NCBI GenBank assembly: GCA_029747015.1
Contig: JAKOGI010000523.1
Span: 23,501-87,500, forward strand
Source of the DNA: Carnegiea gigantea
Taxonomy: Eukaryota; Streptophyta; Magnoliopsida; Caryophyllales; Cactaceae
Direction: 5' to 3'
DNA: 64,000 nt
Under the pieces are notes generated by a model. That model ran no database searches and was not told where the DNA came from. It worked only from the letters and a program-made list of their open reading frames with translations. This document shows positions 11,230 to 21,881 of this stretch, one piece after another. How positions within the stretch are numbered: the stretch's first letter is position 1; each line of letters begins with the position of its first letter. The position numbers were made by a program, and so were the translations under genes.

Positions 11230-12010
11230 GAACCGAGGGGTTCTCAAGCATGGCTTGGGGGCCGGCTACCTTTAGCCCCAAAAAAGGGGCTGGGGGTCTA
11301 GTGGCACGGTCTAGGGGTCGGTTGCTCCACCTTTGTCCCCCACAAGGGGATAAGGGCCATATAGCATGGCTTAGGGGCTGACCACTACACGTTTAGCCCC
11401 CAAAAGGGGCAAGGATCAAACAGCATGACCAAGGGGCCGGTCACTATACCTTCTAGCCCCCAAAAAGGGGCTACGGGTCCAGTAGCGCGGCCTAGGGGCT
11501 GATCGCTCCACCTTTAGCCCCCAATAGCGCGGCTTAGGGGCCAGCCGCTACGCCTTTAGCCCCCAAAGGGGGTAAGGGTCCCACAGTACAGCCGAAGGCT
11601 CGGTTGCTCTACCTTTGGCCCCCCAAGGGGCTAAGGGCCTAGTAGCATGACCTAGGGGTAGACCGCTACACTTTTAGCCCCCAAAAGGGGCTAAGGATCC
11701 AATAGCACGCCCTATAGACCGGTCGCTATACCTTCTATCCCCCAAAAAGGGGGTGACGGGTCTAACAGCACGGCCCAGGGGTTGGAACACTCTACCTTTA
11801 GCCCCCACAAGGGGCTAAGGGTGTGGCTCAAGGGTTAGCCGCTACATCATTAGCCCCCAAAAGGGGTTAAGGGTCTAATAACACGGCCTAAGGGCCGGTC
11901 GATATACCTTTTAGCCCCAAAAGGGGCCAAGGATTCTCAAGCATGACCTTAAGCCCGGCCGCTACATTCCTAACCACGGCCTACAGATCAGCCGTTACAC
12001 CTTTATAAAA
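11230..12010 (+). repeat. Hairpin tandem array 2 of TE1, ~60-bp unit
   Basis: About a dozen units have the same plan as array 1: a TTTAGCCCCC / GGGGCTAAGG stem, then a GCACGGCCTAGGGGCCGGTCGCT-like spacer. Several units are degenerate or truncated. The array lies between the large antisense ORF and the two small antisense ORFs. Confidence 0.9.
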
Positions 12011-12157
12011 GCATTACAGAAAGAAAACGAAAAACATTGATGAGGAAACCAAGTCCTTATGTAAGAGAACGACCTTTCATTAATATCATAGGTTATAAGA
12101 TGACCTTACAATGAGAAAAAATAAGATGAAGTGGTAAGCTACGATGGAAACCAATGG

Positions 12158-12590
12158 CTACTCGTCATCACTAGAGGGAGGCGAAGCGTCACTCAACTTC
12201 GAGTTCTCCTCTTGACCGTTTACTGGCCCAGATTCTGCCCTTTGATTGGCCCGTCTACAGTATTGTGCCCACCAAAGGTCGATCTTATCGTGCTGCAGCC
12301 AAGCCTCGTAAAGGTACCACTGCAGACCTTCGAGCCACAACTTCAGGTGCTCAGCCAAGTCCCTACTCAAGACACCCAGCTCGAGAGCCTCGTTGACCAC
12401 CATAGCATAGAAGACGGCTTGGACCACCTCGAGAATGTAGAAGTCCCGTGTAGCTTTCTCAGCCATAGCGAGGTCGAAGTGTAGGCAAAAGCTCGTGGTA
12501 GTTCGTGGGAAGCGACCAAGGAGGGCGCTGCGCCCCCCTCAAGTGCCGCTTGAAAGTTTCCTTGACATAGTCTGCCACCTGCTCGGTACT
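12158..12590 (-). pseudogene. TE1 small antisense ORF, copy 1
   Basis: The minus strand has VADYVKETFKRH and LPTNYHELLP (upstream frame). After a frameshift near 12470 it continues FDLAMAEKATRDF, VVQAVFYAMVVNEALELGVL, WLEGLQWYLYEAWLQHDKI and an acidic SSDDE end. The product would be about 140 residues. It lines up along its length with the second small ORF at 13632-13228, so the two are diverged duplicates. I recognise no functional domain. It lies about 130 nt downstream of a minus-strand TATA-like box. Confidence 0.6.
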
Positions 12591-12724
12591 AACTACTAAG
12601 GAAGTCGGGAAACACCATGATGTAGAAAAGAGCAGAGATTCTCTCTCTAAAAAAGCCATTTCTCTCTCTATGAAAGGATTTGGAAGCATGATCAAGTAAC
12701 CCTCCACGAGAAGCCCAACTCTAT

Positions 12725-12731
12725 CTTTATA
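12725..12731 (-). promoter_or_regulatory. TATA-like box P2 for small antisense ORF copy 1
   Basis: The minus strand reads CCCCTCTATAAAGATAG. It is followed by GTTGGGCTTCTCGTGGAGGG and a leader with AGAGAGAGAAAT, TTTTTTAGAGAGAGA and CTCTGCTC. The same words in the same order follow box P3, so the two promoter-leader units look homologous. Confidence 0.5.
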
Positions 12732-13227
12732 GAGGGGAGCGGGGAGAGTAAAGGACAACACGCCCCCCGAGGTGGCTATAGAACCAAGGTACCACTCTGC
12801 CTAGGCCACATGGCACCTAAGTACTCAAGACCTACTTTGATCATAAGTAACCCCCCTGAAGGGCCTCGTGGCTCAGCGGCATAGCCCACGGACCAGTCAC
12901 CGCGTTTTCGTACCCCTACCTAATCGAGGGTCGTGCAACAGGGCCCTGAGGCCAGTCGCTCCCACCATTGACCCAGAACTTAGCCTCTTGGGTGACAGCC
13001 CTTCGACCGCGTGACGCCAAAGGATTAGCCCCCTACAGGATGACCCCCTGGTCCAGTTAAGTGAGCAAAAGCGCATGATTAAAGGCAAGCCCATAAGGAA
13101 AAAGTAGACATTTTATTATTAAAGTTCAAGGAGTACACGACGGTTAAAAAAAAAAGAAAAGAAAAAGAGAAAGGGTGAGATGAAAGGAAGGGAACAAGCA
13201 TAACAAAGGTCATGATAGGCCTAAACC

Positions 13228-13632
13228 CTACTCATCGCCGTCATCACTAGGAAAGAGGGATGCATCGCCACACTCCTCCTCCTCCTAGTCGCTGTCTGTC
13301 TCTAGACGGCGGGCCCTTAGGATGTTGCTCTTGTTGTGCCCCACCCAGGCCTTGAAGGTGCTCCACCGCAACTCCTTGAGGGCTAACTCCATGATGCCAA
13401 TCATCCATCCACGCAGGAAGCCCAACTTCACAATATCATTAAGAAGCATCGCAAGGAACACCGCCTGGGGCATCTCGGGAAGATTGAAGTCTCAGATGAC
13501 CTCCTTAATCGCGGCAATGTCAAAATTCGGGCACAGGTCCTCGTAATCAGACGGGAGGGGTAGAGGAGGAAAGGTAACCTCCCTACGGTACTACTCAAAG
13601 TTCTCTAGGACATAGAGAGCAATCTCATCCAT
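13228..13632 (-). pseudogene. TE1 small antisense ORF, copy 2
   Basis: A single minus-strand frame starts at the ATG at 13632 (MDEIALYVLENFE) and runs 135 codons to the stop at 13228. Three internal stops (TAG, TGA, TAG) fit C-to-T changes. It contains PLPSDYEDLCPNFDIAAI, MPQAVFLAMLLNDIVKLGFL, LKELRWSTFKAWVGHNK and an acidic end, PSDDGDE. These segments match copy 1 in order. Function is unknown. The start lies about 90 nt behind a TATA-like box. Confidence 0.65.
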
Positions 13633-13720
13633 CTTTTGCGAGCAAGGGAACCCATCTTCGAAACCTTTTGTAAAAGTGAAATTTGTACACAAAGCATGAA
13701 ATGCAGTTCTTGACAATTCT

Positions 13721-13728
13721 ATTTTATA
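13721..13728 (-). promoter_or_regulatory. TATA-like box P1 for small antisense ORF copy 2
   Basis: The minus strand reads GGGGTATAAAATAGAATT, about 90 nt upstream of the ATG at 13632. The position is normal for a plant RNA polymerase II promoter with a short leader. Confidence 0.5.
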
Positions 13729-13937
13729 CCCCAAGAGCAGATGATTTCCTAGGTCACCGTCCACCCTCGGGAGCTAGGTTCTTTCAAAAAGGCCAACAAG
13801 ATAAAGGTCAATAGCCAAGTGTCAGTCCGAGATAGGGCGCTCAACCATCAACAAGCCATTTCCCAAGGTCCACCGACCTTCGTTCCATAGATGCACTCCA
13901 CATTTCACCTGACTATTAGTCTAATCCTACGTGCAGC

Positions 13938-13955
13938 AAAATGTGAGGGGCTAAA
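13938..13955 (+). other. Polypurine-type tract of TE1
   Basis: AAAATGTGAGGGGCTAAA abuts the 3' LTR, where the plus-strand primer of reverse transcription is expected. Confidence 0.55.
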
Positions 13956-14418
13956 TGATCTAGAAAATATGATTTCCTGGGTGGGCCTCTACATACCCAA
14001 TTTTGAGCCAGACCCAGGTAGGCGCAAGCAGGCCCTGACGGAACCCTTAGGGCTCTAACCGAGGGCCACATGGAGCAAACTGTTGGGCAGCCTATTGGAG
14101 AAACTTCCATGGTGAAATTACTATTTTACCCTTCGAGGCCGGTGCTATAAATACTCACCTACCTACCTCGAGAAAATGATTCGTTCTCTGGCTTATTTTC
14201 TTACTCCTCATGTATTTTCTCTCTTCACTGCTTTGTCTTTTACTAGAACCCCCCATTGACTTGACCGTCAGAGGAGTGCTCCTCGGATCATAACCCGAGG
14301 GTGCCCTTTTTACAGGTCCAGTGCTAGAGGGGAAGACCCGCAACGGTTTCGTACGTGCATCACGTAAGCTCTTTCTCATCCCATGTCATCTTCAGCAACC
14401 GCAGAAATTCCTAAAACA
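13956..14418 (+). repeat. 3' LTR of TE1
   Basis: This 463-bp partner of 1275-1731 is followed by TSD TACTA at 14419-14423. It keeps a good TATA box, CTATAAATACTC, at about 14145-14156. Confidence 0.93.
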
Positions 14419-14423
14419 TACTA

Positions 14424-14681
14424 TAGCTATATATTATATTTGAGTCCAAATAAGGCTAGTTTATATTGAAACGTTTCTTTTTTTTCAAAGAAAAGGGGCT
14501 TATATTGAAACATGATACGTTTTCAATAGTCCAAGTGTGCCAACAATTAAATAAGTTGTATTTGGAGAGCTTCTTCAATGATTTGAAAGATTTTCAAGAT
14601 ATTTTGTTATTTGAGATTCTGTAGACTCTTTATCTGGTAGTATCATTTAAGAGGACATCCCCGCTATATCGCTTTTTTAAG

Positions 14682-14747
<66 letters not shown>

Positions 14748-14867
14748 TTGTGCACCCCCTCAGCATATCACCATCATTTGCACATTATTACGTGCAACTA
14801 GGTGGACATTCCACTTCATTCGCTCAGTATTTTCTATGTTTTTTCACATATGCAAGAAATGTTTAGT
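14424..14867. repeat. AT-rich spacer with long AT microsatellite
   Basis: A pure AT dinucleotide run spans about 14684-14744. No gene is seen around it. Confidence 0.85.
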
Positions 14868-14990
14868 CGTAAGAATTGCTCTAGTGGTAGGGTTCTTAAT
14901 TGGCTTCCTACAGGTTATGAGTTCAAATTTGCCCAGGCGCCGATGGTTGTGGTGTTATAGTTTTTGTCTTCTAATCTCCCTTTAAAAAAA
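14868..14990 (+). mobile_element. SINE-like sequence with tRNA-type promoter boxes
   Basis: TTGCTCTAGTGGTAG (about 14877) resembles a tRNA A box and GAGTTCAAATTTG (about 14929) a B box, about 40 nt apart. This is the spacing of internal RNA polymerase III promoters. A T-rich stretch and an A-run end the unit. No cloverleaf or anticodon stem is intact, so a SINE head fits better than a tRNA gene. Confidence 0.45.
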
Positions 14991-15159
14991 ATTAGGTTAT
15001 TATTTAATTTATTTACACTTCATTTCTTTACCTTTATTTATTTATTTATTTATTTATTTATTCTATTCAACAAAGTTGGTTCCTCTCTCTATGTGTGTGT
15101 GTGTGTATATATACGTATGTAAAGTATTACTCACTAATTATATATCACCGCTCACTAAA
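14991..15159. repeat. Low-complexity DNA with TTTA and TG runs
   Basis: A TTTA microsatellite lies at about 15036-15062 and a TG run at about 15093-15106. From 15127 the CTCACTAA words of the repeat field that continues after 16414 begin. Confidence 0.7.
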
Positions 15160-16414
15160 TGATAAGTGCTAAATGTGTAAATCATTTTAAGGCTATTTTT
15201 TGTCATTTATAGGAGAATATTGTGCTTATTGTTGTTATTTACTCTCATATTCTCGATTTATGCTTGGGTACAGTTGTTTGGTGTATTTTGCAGAATTTTT
15301 AGTCTTTTTACCCAGTATTTGCCCCTCAATGGCTATATTTTGACCTCCCCCACGGTCATCCATATTATGCCATGATCGTAGAACAAAGAACGAGCAAAAA
15401 TCCGATTCCAGCACAGACCACAGTCGGACCGTGGTGAGCCTGTAACTTTTTCCTCTTCGTTTTCCCTTGGCTGCGCGACTAAGATTCACCGAGCTTTTCT
15501 ATATAAGGCGATGTTCTTTAGTAGTAGGAGGCAATCAAGGATCATTCCAAGCAAAGCAAGGTGTAGAGTAGCATAGATTAGTTTCTTAAATCTAGTAGTG
15601 TTTTTTAGTTTGGCTTTTGTATTAGTGTGAGTCTTGAGTGTGAGAGTTTGTTCTTAAGGTGGTTCGGAAGCCCTTGGTTGAAGGCCATTTCAGTCAGTCC
15701 CTTTATCGCTCAGATTTCATCAATCATTGGTTATTTTGTTAATCTTTTATCATGTCTAAGTAGTTCTCTTTAGTCTGGGGATTTAGTAGTTTGTGGAATT
15801 GTTATTGGATCATGTTTTAGTCTATACAATTGTGCTTATCTTCATGATTGGTTTGAATTGGTTTTGTCAAGTGTTATTCATGTTGTGAGTTGATTTTTAT
15901 CCAAAATTTGCTTGCACAATTGAAACAAACGAATGAAAAACTGAAATGTGACATTTGGTTGTTGGACTGCTTGATAAGACCTAACGTAACTTCGTCTCGA
16001 AAGAGAGATTCATATGCTAGGACGGTCAGTAAGTAATCGAAGACTTTGAACTTGAATTAAGGCAAATTAGTTTGAAAGAACAACTTTGCTTAGTTTAGGC
16101 AAATTTAGTTGATTTAGAAAGAATAGACTGAATTTTTGAAGAGATTACAATTCCTCGAATTTGACCAATTAGAAGAAAGCACATGTTCAATATTTTTGAT
16201 CCAATTTCCTTTCACAACTACGAGAATTCCTAGACGTTTTTTCCTTATTGATTTAAAAAAATTTATTTTGCTATTAAATTGAATCCACTTAAAACAGAGT
16301 TTTACTTAACACATTCTGATAGTCGAGACTCAATAAGTTACAATTAATCCCTGAGGAACGATATCATTTATCTATACTACAACTATCTGTGCGCTTGCGA
16401 TAGTACACACATCA
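15160..16414 (+). mobile_element. Solo LTR of the element-C family
   Basis: The 1255-bp sequence starts TGATAAGTGCTAAATGTGTA and ends CACACATCA. It aligns along its length with the LTRs of element C (41998-43279 and 46353-47602), including AGGAGAATATTGTGCTTA and the late GTGCGCTTGCG. It is flanked by CTAAA on both sides (15155-15159, 16415-16419). No internal region follows, so LTR-LTR recombination removed it. A TATA box (CTATATAAGG) lies near 15499. Confidence 0.88.
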
Positions 16415-17110
16415 CTAAATGAATATCATAGTTCATTAAAAGAAATAGTAAGAGTATAAGTGATTGAAACTTTTCAAGTATGTTATTTTTTGTACAAATA
16501 AAGAATCTTATATTCGAGTTAATCAAAAGATATATTATAACACATTAGAAGATAAATATAAAGTATTACTCACTAAGCATGTATTATAGCTTGCCAAAAG
16601 TGACAATGCAGCTCACTAAAAAAATGATACATCAAAATATGAACAAGAATCTGCATGTGCTCACTAAAATTGTGGATTATATTTTTGTAGACTTTTTTAT
16701 TATGAATAATTAATACCAATAACTAAATCAGATTGGTCACCAAGTATATTTCATAACTCATCAAATAACTATTATAACTCACTAAACAAATATCATAGCT
16801 AACTGAAGAAAAAGAATAATATAGATATTTAGAACATCATTTAGTGAGTTCTAGATGCACAATATCTTTTTTTTTTTTGTATAGTAGCACATTTTAATAA
16901 GTTATATAGCGTTTTTACTGAGTGAAACTCGGGTATATAAAATGTGTTAATTTGGATATGTCCTCTCACTAAAAGTACCTATTAGCTGTCTAAAAAATGG
17001 GTCTCGACTCACTAAAATATTCTAGTGAGCTGTATAATACTTTTAGTAGGCGAGATTAGGTGTACATTACCATATTTTAGTGAGGTATAGATTATTTTTA
17101 GCTAGCTGAA
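16415..17110. repeat. Field of CTCACTAAA / TTTAGTGAG words
   Basis: CTCACTAAA or close variants occur near 16566, 16611, 16659, 16778, 16964 and 17008. The reverse complement occurs near 16841, 17023 and 17075. Spacers are AT-rich, and ATAGCT often precedes the word. At about 17008-17029 forward and reverse words face each other and can form a hairpin. Two more copies lie left of the solo LTR (15127, 15151). The family is unknown to me. Confidence 0.6.
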
Positions 17111-17269
17111 ATCCAGTTGTATAATTATTTTTATACAACCGGTTGTACGATATAACAATTGACCATCATTGGAGAATCTTTATCGAACTATATGTCCATA
17201 ATTTTTCTATGGACAAACATATGGAAGGAGAAAAAGAAATAACACATGTGAATAGACAAAAACAGTACG

Positions 17270-19214
17270 ATGAGAGAGGGTGACCGCATCAGCGGCCTTC
17301 CAGACGATCTGCGAGCAACTATAACATCTTTGCTACCAGTTGAAGAAGTGGTCCGATGCACCCTTCTCTCGAGGGCGTGGAGAACTGTGCGGACCTGCAC
17401 CATCCGTCTTAACTTTTGGTTCCAAGTAGCTTAGTGCTATCTTCATAATGACCACATTAAGGCTCGCAGCAGCTGCCCCTGCGCCTGTGCACAACCTTCT
17501 AAACTGCTCCTGGACTCTATCACTTATCTTAATTCTGGCATTCGTAGCCTCTCTCTTACTCAAAGGCAACAACAGCAACAGATAATGGTGAAAAACAGAG
17601 CAAGGTATAACCAACAACACGATGTCGATCATGACCATAATCAGTCCTCATTGACATTGTGGAGCCTGTTTAGTAACTATCTAGAGGAGCTAGAGCTCAC
17701 CAATCTATCTTTGTACCTACAGTAGGGATACCTTTTCAAAGGTGTGCCAATCTCAAGACGCTCAAGCTAAGTGGGTCTTTGCAGGAGCCGATGTCTTCAA
17801 CACTCAGCTCTTTCCCAATTGCAAGCTTCTAGAGAGTATCAGCTAACACAGCTGTACTCTAGAGGATTCTTCCCCCTAAACCCGCTGCCCTCGAGAAGGG
17901 CACGTGGAAGAAGCAGTGACGTTGGACTGTTTATTATCATTGCTCATGAAAACCTCAAATCCTTGGAGCTTGTTAGGGTTAGCCTCCAAGGTGTAACTTC
18001 TGTCTCAATTAAGGCCCTTGGCCTTAGGAACCTCACCCTTCTCAACCTTCGCGCCTTTTATCCCACTGTCAAGTTAGGAGTCGGCATGTCTATATTTAGT
18101 TTTCACCTTGAGCTTGTTGCGCTCCAGGTCCATGGGTTGGAATTGGATGCACACTTGTATTCAGACAACCAATATAGTCGTATCAGATATGGTTACTTAA
18201 CATCCACCCATATCCTCGATCTTTTCACGGGACCTTTGGTACGCATTATTAATTAATGCATTCAATTCATACCACATTGCAGATCATAGATGCACATTGT
18301 AAAATTTTTTCATCTTATTTTCTATGATGTAAGCACTTGGATAGCTAGATGACATTCTAATATGCCTAACACATGAGTTATGATATGAATATAGCTTATG
18401 CATTACCATGAGAAGTTATTTTATTTCAACATGTAGTCAAAAGCTGTATCTAAGTTAATCGTACTGAGATTAGGTGAATACCTCATAGCTTTACATGAAG
18501 ATAAAAAGTTGATCAATATCTAACCCTTTCTTTTGGTTTCTTTTTTGCCAACCTTTTTCCTTCAATTGTTCCCCCTTTAGGCGCATTTATAGTGTTCTCA
18601 AAGCATAGGGCATGATCACACAAGCAGGCAATTCCAAAGGCTACAAAGCTCGTCTATTGACTTCGATTTAAAAGATGTAAGAGATGCTGCATTATTGTGG
18701 AGGATCATTCTTAGACTTTGCCCATGTTTGGAGAGGCTATACATCGCTATTACGTAATGTTTACTTGGATCACTATCGAAGGATGTTGTATTTATTTTCA
18801 TAAGCAACTCCAAAAGAACATATCTATGTGCTTTCCAAAAACCATCTCATAAATTTCCTATATTTGAACTTCTCCTTTACTCTAATTTAAGCCGAATGAA
18901 ACACTAGCTAGTGGAGGTGGGTGGTGGTGGTGTGTTTACTGCTCGTGCGAAATAGCCTTTAAATTTTGCTTTCAGACATGATTTACTTTATTTATTCTGG
19001 TGCACAGGGAAAAAAGCAAGGCTCAAATTCAGATCAATACCATTGCCATATCCAATGCCATGGCTACCATTTATCTAAGGAGAAGCTTAAGTGCTTCCTA
19101 AGCCTGAAATTCATCCAGATAAGAGATTACACTGGGAATGTACAAGAAGAACAACAATTCTTGACAAGCCTAAAACAAACAGCTTCAAACATAGAGCAAG
19201 CAAAGTTCTATTGA
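17270..19214 (+). pseudogene. F-box/LRR/FBD-type gene, broken
   Basis: The ATG at 17270 opens MREGDRISGLPDDL followed by SLLPVEEVVRCTLLSRAWR, a clear F-box start (the Skp1-binding module of SCF ubiquitin ligases). An in-frame TAG stops it at 17432-17434. The same frame continues to NYLEELELTNLSLYL. Frameshifts follow, then leucine-rich segments at 17771-18256 (LVRVSLQGVTSVSIKALGLR). Possible further exons read DVRDAALLWRIILRLCPCLE (about 18675-18750) and CFLSLKFIQIRDYTGNVQEE (about 19096-19155). The last resembles the FBD end of this plant family. GT/AG junctions near 18240, about 18580, 18757 and about 19007 are plausible. With several disablements it is a pseudogene or relic. Confidence 0.72.
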
Positions 19215-20284
19215 TTATTTATTTAGCACAAGTTTGCTTGGTATGCCAATGTGGTCCCAGGAAGAATGTTAATTTCTTTTCTTTTTTAATATTTCTTGTG
19301 CTATTTAAACCACTATTTTCATTTTCTTTAGTTTTGTTTGTTTTTTCTTCTCCTTACTAACTCAAATCAAATTTTATGAACAAAAGTTTTTGGAATGAAG
19401 TCATATACATAAACCTTATTTTCACTGACAAAAAGTATACTAAAAACACACCGACATATTATGATTGGTTTATTTTAATGTATATCATTAAAGTCTCTTA
19501 TTTACATGATGATGTTTTCCATCTAAATATGTCACATAAGTTTGTGTAAATTTGATATCCATTTCATTAGTGTATTTTGATGCATGGTTGAATAACATAA
19601 TAATAAAATGACCTAGGTAGTTTGAATCCAACAAAGTCAATAATTAATCCCTCTAGGAGGTAATTAATCTTGTTTCAGCAGGCTCATTATTTCATAATTG
19701 GCTAGTAACCATAACCTCAATAGTACCTGAAGAAGACTAGAAGCATCATAGTTTAGAACAACTCAAGGAGAGAAGTGTAAAAAAGTTAAACATATGGTTC
19801 TCCTCGGAACAAATGTTAATTGATAGGGAAGCTAGTTTAAGGTTTTCAGTGGGAATAATGAATAAATGGTTGAATAGATTAAGAACATTTTTAAAGCCAG
19901 TGAGAGCATGGATTGAATTCCAACCTTGTTTAAAATATTACGAACCTAAGACATTTTTTGCGAATCAGGAGTCACCAGTAGACTATGGCTAATTGGGTAC
20001 AAACCAACTTGCCATGAATTCAAAAATAAAGTTCGAGTATAAGGTATGGATCCCTTGATAAATTGTTAGAACCCAAACATGCCTATCAATGCAATGAAGA
20101 TGGTCAAGAAACTAGTCATGCTCTTCACTATTACGATAAGAAGCGACCACTTGCAAGTCCATAGTTGGTACAACATTAGGAGCTTCTACTTTAGTTTCTA
20201 TCTCCTCCATTATACTGTTTGATGTGGGACATGTATGATCAGTACATTTGATTTGGGGCTTGATGTATTATCATTAGTATATTG
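19215..20284. other. AT-rich spacer, no gene seen
   Basis: No supported coding frame is present. The last bases, ATTGGATGT, contain the TSD of Athila element A. Confidence 0.6.
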
Positions 20285-20289
20285 GATGT

Positions 20290-21627
20290 TGATAGACTTC
20301 TATTTTGCCTGATTTTCAGCCCTTGTTTAGCCCTTTTTCTTCTGTAACTTCTGGTTTATTATGGAAAGAAGAGGTTGAACTTGCCTCTTGAGGTCTATAT
20401 TGCGCTTATGAGCAGTACTTCTTGAGGTGTCTTTGCTAAAAAGACGAGAAATTTAGTGGTCTTGGTAGAAAGAAAGGTCGTAGGAGTGAAATTTTAGGAA
20501 GAATGGAGGTCTGATGAGGCAGCGAGGGACCAAGAGGAGCAATGTTGCAGTTTTCAGGAGACACATGATTATGCTACAGGACGCACGATCATGCTGCAAT
20601 CATAGAAGCTATGCACAATCAGTCAAATAATCGTGCCCTCAACCAGTGCGTGTTTCTCATGAGACGCACAGTTGCCCGCGCGTTGACGCACGACTGTGCG
20701 TCTTGGTGATTTTCCCAACTAAATTGTTTTTCAAGACTGATTAGGAGGGATCTTATGTTTTTGTTTAGAGAGCATCTGTGAGGGGCGATCTTAGGGTTTT
20801 ATTTTGAGCACTTTTGCACACCACTCTAGATTAGATTTCAGAGTTTAGTTCCTTGTTCAGATTATAAACTTATCATTACCATTGATTGAAGCACGTTTCT
20901 CATCAAAGTTTGTGCCTTTAATCATGTTCTTCATGTCCATATTTATGATTGTGATTGTTGTGATGCTTAGTGGCTAAATCCCCTATCTTAGATTGGGATT
21001 AGCCCCTATGATGTGATTTGGAATCATGCTCTAGGTTTTTATGAATGAATGCCTATGTTTGTGATTGAATTCTTGCTTAGTATGAAATATGTTCAATGAA
21101 TTGCCTAAAAGGGATCTATTCATGTTTTTAATTAGGGTTTAGGAGGCCAAGGAAAGTTGAATCCATAACTTAGATCTACTTTGTGAGTGATTGATTTCTT
21201 AACATGAGAATAGTTAGGGTTTCAATTGAGAATTATGGGTTACTCAATCAAGTGGCTTTGTTGACTCTAATTTCATGAAAATAGAGAACTAGGATTGCTT
21301 AATTAGTCTAATGACCTTTGAAAGTAGGTGTAGATGTATTCCAATTTATAATAATTCCATTTTAGCCACTGCATGGACAAATTCATATGATCTAATGCAT
21401 AACCTAAAGAGCACAATAGTGTGGTGAAACCCAATTTAGGATCTTTATTATTTTTTAATCAAACAGTTTTAGTAGCATTCAGTTTTACAAACCTGAATCT
21501 GTTTCTGCCTAACTTGAGTGTTAAAGTCAATCTGGTGACTAGAAGCAGGCTCCCTATGGAATACGACTCTTAATTGTTGTTGTTAACTAAATTTGGCACC
21601 GTGCACTTGTCCTATTTTAAGACAACA
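20290..21627 (+). repeat. 5' LTR of element A
   Basis: This 1338-bp LTR starts TGATAGACTTC and ends AAGACAACA, preceded by TSD GATGT. CGCACGATCATGCTGC-type words mark its first third. Confidence 0.92.
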
Positions 21628-21633
21628 AGTTTT

Positions 21634-21651
21634 TGGCGTCGTTGCTAGGCA
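21634..21651 (+). other. Primer-binding site of element A
   Basis: TGGCGTCGTTGCTAGGCA lies 6 nt after the LTR. It matches the plant tRNA-Asp-type site used by Athila (TGGCGCCGTTGCCGGGGA) with a few changes. Confidence 0.75.
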
Positions 21652-21881
21652 GCTTGTTTGTTTTAACATCAGAAGATTAGATTAGGATTTTTTTCTTTTT
21701 CTTCCTTCTTATCCTGCTTTGTTTCATCATTGCTTGGACTCACTTACGCTTGGTATAGTTTTTGCTTTGTATGCACAGGCGCAGTCAAGGGAGTCATAAC
21801 CTACTTCCCTTGAATCTTGAGATCGAAGTAATTGCTCGAAGGCAAAGTGGAGCGCAAAGACAGAAGAAAGCAGAATTTGCA

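Larger units (their letters stand above)
1275..14418 (+). mobile_element. TE1: full-length Ty3/gypsy Tat-lineage LTR retrotransposon, inactive
   Basis: The two LTRs (1275-1731 and 13956-14418) both begin TGATCTAGAAAATATGATTT and end CCTAAAACA. They are flanked by the 5-bp duplication TACTA (1270-1274 and 14419-14423), so the boundaries are exact. The domain order is gag, protease, RT, RNase H, second RNase H, integrase. The second RNase H, the long region after pol and the antisense ORFs are hallmarks of the plant Tat lineage (Grande/Retand/Ogre relatives). The total is 13.1 kb. The LTRs differ at many positions, more than those of element B, so this is an old insertion. All reading frames are broken. 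Confidence 0.93.

Noticed and set aside
14868..14945. Possible tRNA gene
   Set aside because: Promoter-box words are present, but no acceptor stem or anticodon arm can be paired.
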